A stretch of 64,000 bases of DNA from Gonatopus flavifemur (GCA_018340375.1 JAFFJZ010000039.1:1798001-1862000), one strand, 5' to 3'. Positions 48,973-59,420 are shown, counted from the stretch's first letter. Notes: generated by a model from the sequence alone, not told the origin. Numbers and translations are program-made.

Positions 48973-49575
48973 TTCCCGCGCGGAGAAAAATTGGGTGGCA
49001 AAAGTATGACACGAGTCTCACAAAAAATCTGGCCACAGTCTAAGAATACGTACAGAAAGATTCAGAAATAATGTGGGAAGAATATGAGAATGATCTTGGT
49101 GGAGGTTTGGCTACGGTATGAGCTAAGTTTCGGGAGAGTGTGGGTGGGAATTTGGGAAAGGATCTGGGGTTTGAAACTCTACCACACTTTTCCCATACTG
49201 CCGTAATCAAAATGGATGGCCTTGCAAGAGTAGGGGAATAGTTTGGCGAAAATTATAACGCAAAGTGTGGCAATAGGTCATGGTACTAAAACTTCATCTC
49301 AGTACTGTGATAATAATATACTAGCGAATCAATTCAGGTTCTTCAAACCCGGGGAAACAAACCACGTGGAAAACAACGTTGGAAACAACGTTGAAAACTA
49401 GGTTGAAAACTAGGTTGAAAACAACGTTGTTTAACATGTTAAAATGGTCCCACCTTGAGAGAGAGGGGAACAACGTTAAAAACAACGTCGGAAACAACGT
49501 CGAGAACAACGTTGGAAACAATGTTGAAAATGTGACAACGAAAGTTACATTCCTAAATGAAGAAACAAAAATCGA

Positions 49576-49641
49576 TTTTCCTCGGAATCGAACTCGGATG
49601 TTTGAGATCTAAGATCCGACTTCACTGCCTCTTAGCTACGG
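49576..49641 (-). other. tRNA-derived segment, left arm
   Basis: Minus strand shows an A-box-like TAGCTAAGAGGCAGTGA and a B-box-like GAGTTCGATTCCGAG about 45 bp apart, the spacing of a tRNA body. No acceptor stem, so not a functional tRNA. The inverted copy is at 50896-50954. Confidence 0.55.
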
Positions 49642-50326
49642 TTTTGTATGAATGTAGCAGAGCTTGAGAATGTATATGAACTTTGCTTGAATCAAAATCA
49701 TCTAGGGATAAGATAATTAATCTAATTACAAAAAAACCAATGAATTTCATTGAATATTGCTACAACAATTACCTTTGATCAATCAATGAAGCTCCTACAC
49801 GATGCAAACAATTTTTTTACCGGAATTGTGTCTAAAATACGTATTACATGTTTCTTATACACCTGAATGAGAAGACAGATTAATTGAAAAAATGTTATCT
49901 CTTCGATCGTCAATAGAACAGTGCATAACCACGAAATAATTAAAGTTAACTTCAAGTGATCATAACATTTCTAGAGGATATCAGAGATGATTGTTTTTAG
50001 GAAACTTGAAAAATTATTAAAAAATGATATTCTTCTGAATCATTTCTCATGATTTATTATACGAATGTAAATAGTTCGTCTGAAACTCGTTGAGATTCGG
50101 CAACAGCCAATAAAATTGTTCTTAAAAAAAGTCATGTTGTGGGAGTTTGAATCGTTCGTCGAAACGAATTGGCAATCGAATTATGAAATATTCAGCTGGT
50201 GAAGATGCAAAATCTTGCATTACATTCTTGGAACGATGTTTCCAGGGCCAAGGAGTTGATTCGAACATAAAAAGAACACAAAAACATCTGTAAATCTGAC
50301 CACATGTCATTGACGAATAATCAGAT

Positions 50327-50745
50327 CCCAGACAGCATTGAATGTCCTGTGGACGTTTTAGAAACATACCCTTAGTTTTGCGCGCTTCGTCTCCGTGGAG
50401 TAGGTTTAAATACGTTCATAGAACATTCAATTTTGATGCACCTGAATACGTTCCCAGTACGTCTTTTTCATCTACCACGGGACGTTCTTGTTACGTTTCC
50501 CAAACGTACTTCCATGGAAACTAACCTATACATACGCGTAGTATCGCAGAACGTCATTGACATCTTCATTTAACACGTCCCCAGAACGTTGCATGGTGGA
50601 CATAAATTGAACATCACAGAACATTTGCATGTCCCTGGGACGTACATGCGACGTTTTTAGAACGTCCTGGGATGTTCTTTGGACGTTTCCTGTGAGAGCA
50701 ATTACGTTTTATGAACGTTCAGAAAACCTCCCGATGCTATCCGGG
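50327..50745. mobile_element. MITE with CCC...GGG ends, AT duplication, nested
   Basis: Starts CCCAGACAGCATTGAATG and ends with GATGCTATCCGGG, flanked by AT (50325-50326, 50746-50747). The interior is built of ACGTTC/GAACGT repeats. Termini agree with 22805-22910 and 59610-59717. It sits in the loop of the foldback element. Confidence 0.75.
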
Positions 50746-50895
50746 ATGGAATTCAACCAGACCTTTCAGTTGTTGTAATAATTAATGGAATTCACTGGGG
50801 TTTTGTTAATCGGATTAATTATTTTTTTCCAAGATGATTTTGATCCAAGCAAAGTTCATATACATTCTCAAGCCCTGCTACATTCATACAAAACC

Positions 50896-50954
50896 GTAGC
50901 CAAGAGGCAGGGAAGTCGGATCTTAGATCTCAAAAATCCAAGTTCGATTCCGAG
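50896..50954 (+). other. tRNA-derived segment, right arm
   Basis: GTAGCCAAGAGGCAGGGAAG (A-box-like, 50896) and AAGTTCGATTCCGAG (B-box-like, about 50940) on the plus strand. Inverted partner of 49576-49641. Confidence 0.55.
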
Positions 50955-51537
50955 CAAAATCGATTTTTTGTTTTTTAAAATGAATTCATTTAGGAATGTA
51001 ACTTTTGTTGTCACATTTTCAACGTTGTTTCAAACGTTGTTCTCAACGTTGTTTTTAACGTTGTTTTCAACGTTGTTCTCTTCTCTCTCAGGGTGGAACC
51101 ATTTTACCATGTTAAACAACGTTGTTTCCAACGTTGTTTTCCACGGGGTTTTTTTCCCCGGGTTTGAAGAACCTGAATCGGTTTGCTAGTATATCATTAT
51201 CATAGCACTGAAATGAAGTTTTAGTACCATCACCTATTGCCACACTTTTCGTTATAATTTTTGCCAAACTATTCCCATACTCTTGCAAGGCCATCCATTT
51301 TGATTATGGCAGTATGGGAAAAGTTTGGTGGAGTCCCAAACCCCAGATCCTTTCTCAAATTCCCACTCATACTCTCCCAATACTTAGCTCATACCGTAGC
51401 CAAACCTCCACCAAGATCATTCTCATATTTTTCCCACATTATTTCTGAATCTTTCTGTACGTATTCTTAGACTGTGGCCAGATTTTTTGTGAGACTCGTG
51501 TCATACTTTTGCCAGCCAATTCTTTTCTGCGCGGGTT

Positions 51538-51936
51538 TCAACTTCCGGAGAAGGTTGATAGAGGAAGACGCGGAGAATGGACAGAGGAAATTGCCGTTTC
51601 TCTAACAGAAGTGCTATTCGCTGCCGTAGCATCGTGAGTTGCACCCGACAGTGCGCTTTGCATGTTCAATAGTGTTCCCAGCTGATCGAGATATGTCTCC
51701 TCGGCTGTATCGTACACTGAACTAGTAAAGTACTTGTGAGCACGAGACTTTTCGTCTGAAAAACGTATAAAATTCGAATGACAAGAAGCAAACTCCTGCC
51801 ACAGATTTTCAAGGCGCTTGATGCGAGCTGTCAAAACACCAGCCATGATCTCAGCCACACCTGATTCCTCGCTATTTGAAACAATGTTCGACAACGAGTG
51901 AAAAGTTGAATGCTGGGCAAGAATTAATTCATCCAT
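51538..51936 (-). pseudogene. BEL gag, N-terminal part
   Basis: ATG-started frame of 132 codons, mostly helical and charged (IKRLENLWQEFASCHSNFIR), ending LPLSTFSGS and a stop at the foldback insertion point. LP-LP-FSG followed by EWRNF on the far side (48972) is the normal gag junction, so the insertion cut gag here. Confidence 0.8.
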
Positions 51937-52507
51937 CTCAACCGTGATGAAGAAGCAATTTCAAAATTGCACAAAGGATTGAATTATAAGTACAATAATA
52001 TGTATAAGAGAAATTATAATGCAAATCAATCGAAATCAAAAAGGAGATTCACACGTATCACGGTAGCGAAGATGCCATCATGAGACGGATGGGCGTGTGA
52101 AGAAGAATCGAAAAAAAGAAGTAATGAGCATGCGTACCTTCGGAATTGGAGAATACGTACGTCGCCGAACAAAGATAGATGTGAGCAAGAGAGAGCGCAC
52201 CGAATCTGCTAGATCAGAGAGAGGGAGCGAATCCAACGACGATCCAGAGTAGAGAGATCGATGCGTGATACCTCGAGCGGTGAAGCGGGAACGGAAGAGA
52301 TGACGATGATGTCACGCCACTGGAACCCGGATCTTATCGATGATCTATATTTAGCGCCGAAAATCCATGTATGTGAAATCCTGTGTCGCTGTATATCACG
52401 AACACACAGATTCACTTTCCACGCAGCGGAATCGCGGAGATCGTGAACAAAGGATGGATGTATTTTTTCAGGATAGGAGTGAAGAGAAGATGAGGAAAGC
52501 TGGGAGC
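51937..52507. other. BEL leader between primer site and gag
   Basis: About 570 bp of non-coding leader. No separate feature was seen. ORFs across 52209-52655 are chance frames. Confidence 0.5.
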
Positions 52508-52524
52508 ATCCGGCTCGAAGGACC
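52508..52524 (-). promoter_or_regulatory. BEL primer binding site, tRNA-Tyr
   Basis: Plus-strand ATCCGGCTCGAAGGACC equals the 3' end of insect tRNA-Tyr including CC of the CCA tail. On the minus (element) strand it follows the LTR by three bases and would pair with that tRNA as primer for minus-strand DNA synthesis. The next base is T where A would complete CCA. Confidence 0.75.
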
Positions 52525-52527
52525 TTA

Positions 52528-53064
52528 TGAAAGAAAGAAAAGGTTGAGAGGAGAGGATACTGAGATCCATAGATAGGAAAGTACAAAGAAGAGAGGAAAG
52601 TCTCTTGGATAGAAAGAAGGGGTGAATCACCACACTCGCGATTAATGTTCAACAAGTGATTTAATCACCACAAACGTTACACAGATCCACCGAAGTAGAT
52701 AACAGAAGGTTCAAAAAAGAGTTTAACATTGGTTCGGGAAAAAACGTGCGTCGCGAACATAAAGGTATCGTACGATTCGTGCGCTAAAAGGAACTAGTAA
52801 TCGTAGTAGGTACTACGAGGAGCGAGGGCCGTGGAGTCCAGAGAGCAACTACATGTTGCTATGCTAATTTCATCGCGCCGATTAGAGGCGGAGAAGCCTC
52901 AAACGGAAGATACTCTTTTCTTTCCCGCCAGTACTCTTACATGAGGGTACTATAAGGAAATAAAAGAGCGCGAGAGGCCAGAGGAAACCCCTCACACGCT
53001 CTTAAGCTACTCGGTCCACCCAAAAGCGCAAGAGAGGGATTCAAGAGCGTCGAAAGCGCAAACA
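52528..53064 (-). repeat. BEL 5' LTR
   Basis: 537 bp, canonical TG...CA ends (minus strand TGTTTGCGCTTTCGACGCTC ... TTTCA). It would carry the element's promoter. I see no clear TATA box. Confidence 0.85.
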
Positions 53065-53069
53065 GTCTC
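53065..53069. repeat. 5-bp target duplication of BEL element, right
   Basis: GTCTC, identical to 43471-43475. Confidence 0.75.
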
Positions 53070-53212
53070 AATTGATTCTTTCTCCCATGATGTTCTCCCA
53101 CAGAAACTTCTGTGCAGTAAAATACTGATTCTGTCGCATGTAATAATTTTACGTGTTCCATGAACGCCCTATTGGTAGTAAATGATGAATGACAAAAATA
53201 ACATTCAATCAT
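53070..53212 (-). pseudogene. C2H2 zinc-finger TE-like gene, 5' part
   Basis: ATG at 53210-53212 starts MIECYFCHSSFTTNRAFMEH then VKLLH, a C2H2 finger (C-X2-C-X12-H-X4-H), followed by FYCTEVSVGEHHGRKNQLR, a second, degraded finger. The frame runs into the BEL 5' LTR at 53064. The rest of the gene is at 43470-42841. It starts 262 bp after the stop of the multi-exon gene on the same strand. Confidence 0.6.
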
Positions 53213-53474
53213 TTTGAGTAATATAATATAATCTTTTGAACGAAGATCATTTCTCATAACGCTCTCCCCACAAATCGAAAAAGGATAATGTATTCCATAA
53301 AATCGGTGGACAGAGAAAGATCAAACGCTGTAAGAATAATCTACGCTGCGTTTATAATTTTCCACACGAGAATCTAATCCCAATGAAGATTTGGATGATT
53401 CCTTATGTAATCTACACTGTGTTGACAATTTCGAAGATGAAAATACATTAATTCTAATAAGACTTCAAAGGATA

Positions 53475-53840
53475 TCACACCTCATCTACGCTTTCTTTAC
53501 AATTTTGCACATGAAATTCCACTAATCCTAATAAAACTTTGAGTGATGTATCAAATTTGTCTCCGGTTCCGTCCATATCGTGGACTACTTTTTGAATAAA
53601 CAGCCACGATGTACACGCGTCAGTTGGATATTCACAGTTTTTCGCGAAGAATATTTTGAAAGTGAGATCCAGTGCCCCCAAAACCGTTTCAGTCGTATAT
53701 GTTGTATCGTTCACGATGATGAATGTCAAATCAGGCTCACTCAATGGCCCGACTGCAACCATCAGTGGCTGAAATATTTCTCCTCCTTCCCGAAGGCCTT
53801 TTTCAACGCGTCCAATTTGTTTTTGAACCTCAACAGAATT
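53475..53840 (-). pseudogene. multi-exon gene relic, last exon
   Basis: Follows a strong acceptor (TTATTTGCAG at 53841-53850) and runs open to TGA at 53475. NSVEVQKQIGRVEKGLREGG is followed by IFQPLMVAVGPLSEPDLTF, YTTETVLGALDLTFKIFFAK, then EYPTDACTSWLFIQKVVHDM. I recognise the QPxxxxVG...ALDxxFKxF...YP...W.FIQ pattern from a large uncharacterised insect protein family, the same one hinted at by the upstream exons. Function is unknown. This exon itself is intact. Confidence 0.6.
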
Positions 53841-54055
53841 CTGCAAATAAGAGTGAATCGAAAATGTCAGGATTTAATTTCATGTCGTCTTGTTTATGAT
53901 TACATGTTAAAAACTATAGACTTGAATTGTTACGACCCATCGATTTATAAAAGACAAAAACAAATTTTCCCCTGTGGCTCAAAATGAACTTACTATTGGA
54001 TTAGCATTCTCAATATTCTCATCAATGATATAGGAAGAAGTATCTGATTTATTAC

Positions 54056-54099
54056 CTTCACATTTAGAAGGAAATTGTCTCTCCTTTCTTGTATGGTTA
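54056..54099 (-). pseudogene. multi-exon gene relic, exon part right of the break
   Basis: After the TA shared with the inserted element the frame reads TIQERRDNFLLNVK, ending at the donor GTAATA (54050-54055). Joined in frame to the last exon (RRDNFLLNVK then NSVEVQKQ), and to the exon part at 57820-57947 on the far side of the insertion. Confidence 0.5.
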
Positions 54100-54476
54100 C
54101 CCTGTTGGAGAGAATGATTGAAATAGATGGATTTGGATAGGACTTCGATCCAAATTTAAACATTTTCTATACATATCAATCCGGTTTTGTCCGGTAGTGA
54201 GACGAGTGATCCATATGTATCCAGTTCTTTCCTTGCAGAGAGAACTTCTATCAGTTCTAACGCGGAACTGGGGGATTTTTGGAAGCTTCTAATCCGTTTG
54301 CATCCTTTTCCAATCCAGAAGCGTTGCCGATCCGTTTTTGTTCATCAAGGAAATAGAATGATCATCCATAATGATCTGAACTACAATGTCTATTCGTTCG
54401 TGTCCAGAGAACGGATGGACTTTCTCTATACGAACGAGTCACATTACATTTTTGAGATGTGAATTTGTTTTTGAAT

Positions 54477-56534
54477 CTATTCTCATCCGTGAGGAGAAAG
54501 ATGAGAATCCTATCCGATTGAATCCGAATTCAGAGCCTCGTCCAATTTCATCCGTTGAACGTATGAACTTTCAATCAGAATGAATGAGGATTTTTCTTGA
54601 CATCATGTCAGTGCGCTCAATCCAATCTGATCCAGACTTTCGGATAGAGACTGGATTCGAATGTATCCGATCAATGACCTGTATCCATTTCCACCGAAGA
54701 AACGTGTAAAATTTGGATCCGTCTGAATCCAAAATTACGCTGTCGCAGAATTGTTGTTCTGAGTCCATTTTCATCCGTGAGGAGAGATGAGAATCCTATC
54801 CGATTGAATTCGAATTCAGAGCCTCGTCCAATTTCATCCGTTGAACGTATGAACTTTCAATCAGAATGAATGAGGATTTTTTCTTGACATCATGTCAGTG
54901 CGCTCAATCCAATTTGATCCAGGCTTTCGGATAGAGACTGGATTCGAATGTATCCGATCAATGACCTGTATCCGTTTCCATCGAAGAAACGCGTGAAATT
55001 TGAATCCGTCTGAATCCACAATTATGCTGTCGCGGAATTATAGTTCTGAATCCATTTTCATCCGTGAGGAGAGTTGAGAATCCTATCCGATTGAATCCGA
55101 ACTTAGATCATTGTCCAATTTCATCCGTTGAACATATGAACGTTCAATCAGAATGGATGAGGATTTTTTCTTGACATCATGTCAGTGCGCTCAATCCAAT
55201 TTGATCCAGACTTTCGGATAGAGACTGGATTCGAATGTATCCGATCAATGACCTGTATCCATTTCCACCAAAGAAACGTGTAAAATTTGAATCCGTCTGT
55301 TTCCAAAATTACGCTATCGCAGTTTTGTTGTTCTGAGTCCATTTTCATCCGTGAGGAGAGATGAGAATCCTATCCGATTGAATCCGAATTCAGAGCCTCG
55401 TCCAATTTCATCCGTTGAACGTATGAACTTTCAATCAGAATGAATGAGGATTTTTTCTTGACATCATGTCAGTGCGCTCAATCCAATTTGATCCAGACTT
55501 TCGGATAGAGACTGGATTCGAATGTATCCGATCAATGACCTGTATCCATTTCCACCGAAGAAACGTGTAGAATTTGAATCCGTCTGAATCCAAAATTACG
55601 CTGTCGCAGAATTGTTGTTCTGAGTCCATTTTCATCCGTGAGGAGAGATGAGAATCCTATCCGATTGAATCCGAATTCAGAGCCTCGTCCAATTTCATCC
55701 GTTGAACGTATGAACTTTCAATCAGAATGAATGAGGATTTTTTCTTGACATCATGTCAGTGCGCTCAATCCAATTTGATCCAGACTTTCGGATAGAGACT
55801 GGATTCGAATGTATCCGATCAATGACCTGTATCCATTTCCACCGAAGAAACGTGTAAAATTTGAATCCGTCTGAATCCAAAATTACGCTATCGCAGGTTT
55901 GTTGTTCTGAGTCCATTTTCATCCGTGAGGAGAGATGAGAATCCTATCCGATTGAATCCGAATTCAGAGCCTCGTCCAATTTCATCCGTTGAACGTATGA
56001 ACTTTCAATCAGAATGAATGAGGATTTTTTCTTGACATCATGTCAGTGCGCTCAATCCAATTTGATCCGTACTTTCGGATAGAGACTTGATTCGAATGTA
56101 TCCGACCAATGACCTGTATCCGTTTCCATCGAAGAAATGTGTCAAATTTGAATCCGTCTGAATCCAAAATTACACGTAGAAGAGTGCCTCCTTAGAAAAT
56201 AGTATAGTTCACTATTTTATGTGGTGAAAAGTATTTTTAATATGTTTTCAGTAGAATGAACTATGTAATTCATTGATCATGCGATGTGAACTATTGAAGA
56301 ACGTAACATCATGTAGTATCCTTATGAATCACTATGAGAATTTTGAATTTCTGTAATTTTCATCACTGAATTTGAATTTTTATGCGCTACAAATCAGTAT
56401 GCGACGTAATAAAGTTTCCCATATCACATATCGGGGGCGGCCCTGCTACGTATGTGAGCGAACTTTACTATTTTTTTAAGATCTCTTTTCTCTGTGTATG
56501 CTGTCGCGGAATTATAGTTCCGAATCCATTTTTT
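54477..56534. repeat. 287-bp tandem array, six units
   Basis: The anchor TCATCCGTGA falls at 54484, 54771, 55058, 55345, 55632 and 55919, exactly 287 bp apart each time. Units are highly similar. The last is interrupted at TA by a 324-bp MITE (56173-56496) and finishes with TGCTGTCGCGGAATTATAGT and more to about 56534. The repeated 66-codon minus-strand frames are a by-product of the array. Confidence 0.9.
56171..56498. mobile_element. MITE with CAC...GTG ends nested in the 287-bp array
   Basis: Element 56173-56496 starts CACGTAGAAGAG and ends CTCTTTTCTCTGTG, TA on both sides. The empty site is seen in the neighbouring unit at about 55021 (AATTATGCTGTCGC), proving insertion at TA. Terminal trinucleotides match 26857 and 27752. 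Confidence 0.85.
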
Positions 56535-56589
56535 GATGTTTCATTTTTGTTCATCCTGGAGGAAGCGGCAAGCTTCATTTGGACCGATT

Positions 56590-56790
56590 AGATAAAAACT
56601 GATATCTCGTCATTCCGAAGTCACTTATCCCGAAATTTTATGTCAAAACATTTTATGTGCAAAATTCAAATTCAAAATTTCGACATACCAAATTTAGAAA
56701 TCTCGAGATACAAAATTTCGACATATCAAATTTATAAATCTCGAGATACAAAATTTCAAGATATTAAACCTTTGGGACATTGAGATGTTA
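56590..56790. repeat. short degenerate tandem repeat
   Basis: Three to four units like AAATTTCGACATATCAAATTTA plus GAAATCTCGAGATAC. Confidence 0.6.
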
Positions 56791-57057
56791 CCCTGAAAAT
56801 ATCTATTCCGGATGACGCAAGATATATGAGGTCCGTTTGTTCTAATATGCTCTAAGTTGTTCCGCCTTGTGCCAAACCAATCATTCTTATAACTGAAATC
56901 AGTGAATAGAATTATTTGGAGCAGGTTGAGACAACATGGAACACGTGGAACAAATTCAGCTATGAGCTGGATTTGTTAAGCACGTTCCTAGTTGCTTCAA
57001 CTTGCTCCAAATATTTGTGATTCGATGCTTCCAATTATAAAAGTCATCCCTACTGAA

Positions 57058-57173
57058 AATTCCCAGTCATGGATTCCCAAATTCGCAAAGGTCTCGCATG
57101 GAAATCAAGTGGGTCGACCCACGTGATTCCCATGCGAGACCCATGCGAGTTTGGGAATCCATGACTGGGAATT
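57058..57173. repeat. 116-bp near-perfect hairpin
   Basis: Arms AATTCCCAGTCATGGATTCC onward and inverted copy, meeting at GGGTCGACCC (57111-57120). Only a few mismatches between arms. It lies inside the TA-flanked element. Confidence 0.85.
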
Positions 57174-57819
57174 GACAGTCGGGATGTGATTGGTTTGGTA
57201 CAAGTTGGAGCAGCTTAGGGCACGTATAAGGAACGAATCTATTATGAAACAATTGAAATGGACGGAATTGGATAGAGGAAACCGCGGCTATCGTGAAGGT
57301 GTAATGTATGAAAACGGATAGAGCTGGAAACATCGAGTTCGGATAGGAGCGGATACATTATAAAATGACAGGCGTGGATAAAAATGGATAAAAGTAAAGG
57401 AGGACTATCAGAGATGTCAATGGATAGAAATGGATACGATTTCTCCGAAGTAATCGGATGGAAATGGATAAAAATGGATGATACACATTCTGGAAGGAAC
57501 CGGATTGGAATGGATAAATTGCATTCCAGCAACATTAGGCATGACGGGATAGAAACGGATAAAGCTTATTAGGGTGGTATCGTAAAGCACCGGATAAAAC
57601 CGGATGCGATTTATATTCAGGCCCCGGATATTATATGGATACATTTGGATACAATTTCTATGGGGCCCAATAATCTGCTATCCACTTTGCGGATTAAAAT
57701 TGATTAGAATCCTATGCGTTCTGCGGATGACATTGGATCAGGAAAAACCGGAACAGAAATAGGATTCAAATGGATGCATATTAAATCCTATCCATTTCCA
57801 TCCAACTTTTCCAACAGGG

Positions 57820-57947
57820 TAACTGCACATTCTCTTTGATACCTGAAGGATTAGTGGTACTTTGGTCTTTGTTCCTCTTCCGTGTACTCGATGACCGACA
57901 AGAATGTATTAATAACGGTATTATATGCAGAACGACACTATCTTGTT
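57820..57947 (-). pseudogene. multi-exon gene relic, exon part left of the break
   Basis: Acceptor CTAAAAG at 57948-57954. The frame reads QDSVVLHIIPLLIHSCRSSS, then TRKRNKDQSTTNPSGIKENV and QL, where the TA element interrupts. Phase fits the previous exon (59163-59322), which ends one base into a codon. The basic SSTRKRNK run could be a nuclear signal. Confidence 0.5.
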
Positions 57948-57954
57948 CTTTTAG

Positions 57955-59162
57955 AATCATAGACGAAATCAAAACGAGTTACTATACGTACAATAAATCA
58001 TATACTTTGTGAGAAATACTTTTTATAAAATATAATTCACATTAGCTTCAATGTCAAGTATTGAAAGAATTCATACACATGCCTTCGCAGTAATTTGTCC
58101 AGAACTCCATGAAAATTGAAATAAAGATATCATGGTGAGTTTTTCGAATCGTAATGATTTTAAGATCAATCTAAAGAAGCGACATAGGTCTCAATTGCTT
58201 CCGAAATGTCCATAACTGAATTCACGGATATTTGGAATAGGATGGTTATATAAGAAGTGTGCAGAATGATTCCAAAAACAAGATGTCCTATTAAATTAAT
58301 ATTCAAACGTTTCTGCTTGATGAGAAATTCAGAATATCAGAACAATTCTTTTCATTATCTGAGAAAATAGAAAATTCTTTAGAGAAATTATTCTCATTAG
58401 TGAATTCACCCTGAATTGTGATGAATGAGTAATATTTGCTTCTGCGTTCCTCCACAAGCCAACGAAGATTGGGGATGCTGTGATTTTCAATGAATCCAGA
58501 TTAGGAATTCCAGATGAGAATCACTCCCCACACAGCATGCTAGTCCCGATGTATTCATGAAAAAGTCTTCATGAATTCATCGTGCGATTTTCCAAGAGTC
58601 CCTGATATGACAGTGCAGGAAGAATTCTATGAATCCCTGGTATTCAAAAAGAATCATTGAACAATTCTCAATAATTCCTCATGAATCCTTTCGGAATTGA
58701 CATAACGGGAGTTCATTTGGGACATGACTGTATAAGTTTTGAATTGAAAATGATGCTCAAAAACACTGCGCAGGAAATTTGTTTTTTGTCCGAATCATTT
58801 TTATACATATTCATAAATATAAATAAATATGATCATAATCATTCAACCTTATGCGAAGGAATAAATAAAGCAGTACATGAAAATGTGAGTACTTCTTGTG
58901 GTGATTGAAACATTCAAGTGAATTTCATTGAACTATGAATTGACCTGAAAATTTTTCGCATTAATTTTTAATCACTTGCTCATAACCTCAAGAGAACACG
59001 AGCTGAATACATGAATTTCAGATTGATCTTAGGTGAATTTACATCCAACGAATATTCAATGAAGCTTTATATATCCGTAGCTTCATTTCAAGTTGAATGT
59101 TTGTTTCTTGAACGTTTTTGTTCTCTTGGAGAAATGATGTCCATTACTATTCAATCTTTCAC
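57955..59162. other. intron of the multi-exon relic
   Basis: AT-rich. A CCCACACAGCATG terminus at 58527 resembles the ends of the hairpin MITE family, but no matching right end was found. No gene seen. Confidence 0.4.
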
Positions 59163-59322
59163 CTGGTGGCGCTGTTGATAACAATTGTAGATCAGCCTTC
59201 TCAGTGGAATCTGTAATTCTCTTTTTTCGAAGTTCTTCTATAATGACTTCTTTGACATTGTGCTACTTTTTATACAAACAGGCAGTTTTGCCGCTTCTCA
59301 GTGGATCAAAGTCTTGTAATAA
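59163..59322 (-). pseudogene. multi-exon gene relic, exon with nonsense codon
   Basis: Acceptor TATTTTACAG and donor CCACCAG/GTGAAA. Reads LLQDFDPLRSGKTACLYKK, TAG at 59263-59265, then HNVKEVIIEELRKKRITDST and EKADLQLLSTAPP. The frame continues naturally across the TAG, which probably replaces a Trp codon. Joins the exon at 59421 in phase 0 to give KIGSGKHL-LLQDFDPL, matching the family pattern. Confidence 0.55.
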
Positions 59323-59420
59323 CTGTAAAATAAGTCATGCATTTCATGTTGGTACTACTTAAGTTCCATGGGCTAGTTGATCTGAGTAATTTATACATCA
59401 AATTATAAGTAATACTGTAC

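Larger units (their letters stand above)
48973..51537. mobile_element. foldback element inside BEL gag, TT target duplication
   Basis: Element 48975-51535 (2561 bp). Ends are CCCGCGCGGAGAAAAATTGG and its inverted partner ending GCGCGGG, flanked by TT on both sides. Arms of about 700 bp (48975-49690 and 50830-51535) are inverted copies. They include TGGCAAAAGTATGACACGAG, an array of AACAACGTTG decamers (49366-49530, 51020-51150) and a tRNA-like segment. No transposase. Its CCC termini and 2-bp duplication match the small hairpin MITEs of this window. The loop (49700-50830) is AT-rich and hosts another MITE. Confidence 0.85.
43476..53064 (-). mobile_element. BEL/Pao LTR retrotransposon, 9.6 kb, inactive
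   Basis: Two direct LTRs of 537 bp (43476-44012 and 52528-53064) enclose gag, protease, RT, RNase H and integrase reading leftwards on the minus strand. A 5-bp duplication GTCTC flanks the whole. Domain order and the DQGS protease, YVDD RT and GG-W-A integrase tail are BEL/Pao features. It is inactive: frameshifts in every domain and a 2.56-kb foldback element inside gag. It interrupts a zinc-finger gene lying in the same orientation. The LTRs differ at roughly one base in eleven over the first 150 bp by eye, so the insertion is old. Confidence 0.9.
54098..57821. mobile_element. TA-flanked 3.7-kb element inside an exon
   Basis: Element 54100-57819 starts CCCTGTTGGAGAGAATG and ends CATCCAACTTTTCCAACAGGG. 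The outer 40 bp or so are imperfect inverted repeats (GGATAGGA...TCCTATCC). TA flanks both sides. It contains a six-unit 287-bp array, a nested MITE, a perfect hairpin and GGATA-rich repeats (57240-57780). No transposase. It splits one exon of the minus-strand gene between codons for GTG CAG TTA and ACC ATA. Confidence 0.75.

Noticed and set aside
49576..49641. Functional tRNA gene
   Set aside because: A and B boxes are present but no acceptor stem pairs, and the segment is part of a foldback arm.
43476..53064. Endogenous retrovirus or other viral insertion
   Set aside because: Domain order and motifs are BEL/Pao retrotransposon. No envelope-like ORF was seen.
53994..54101. Alternative exon frame beginning at the TA-element edge as the original exon
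   Set aside because: The other frame, continuous across the insertion and ending at GTAATA, matches the expected protein pattern better, so this one is kept only as a possible secondary splice form.
54571..55922. Repeated 66-67 codon minus-strand ORFs
   Set aside because: They recur every 287 bp because of the tandem array, with no family resemblance.
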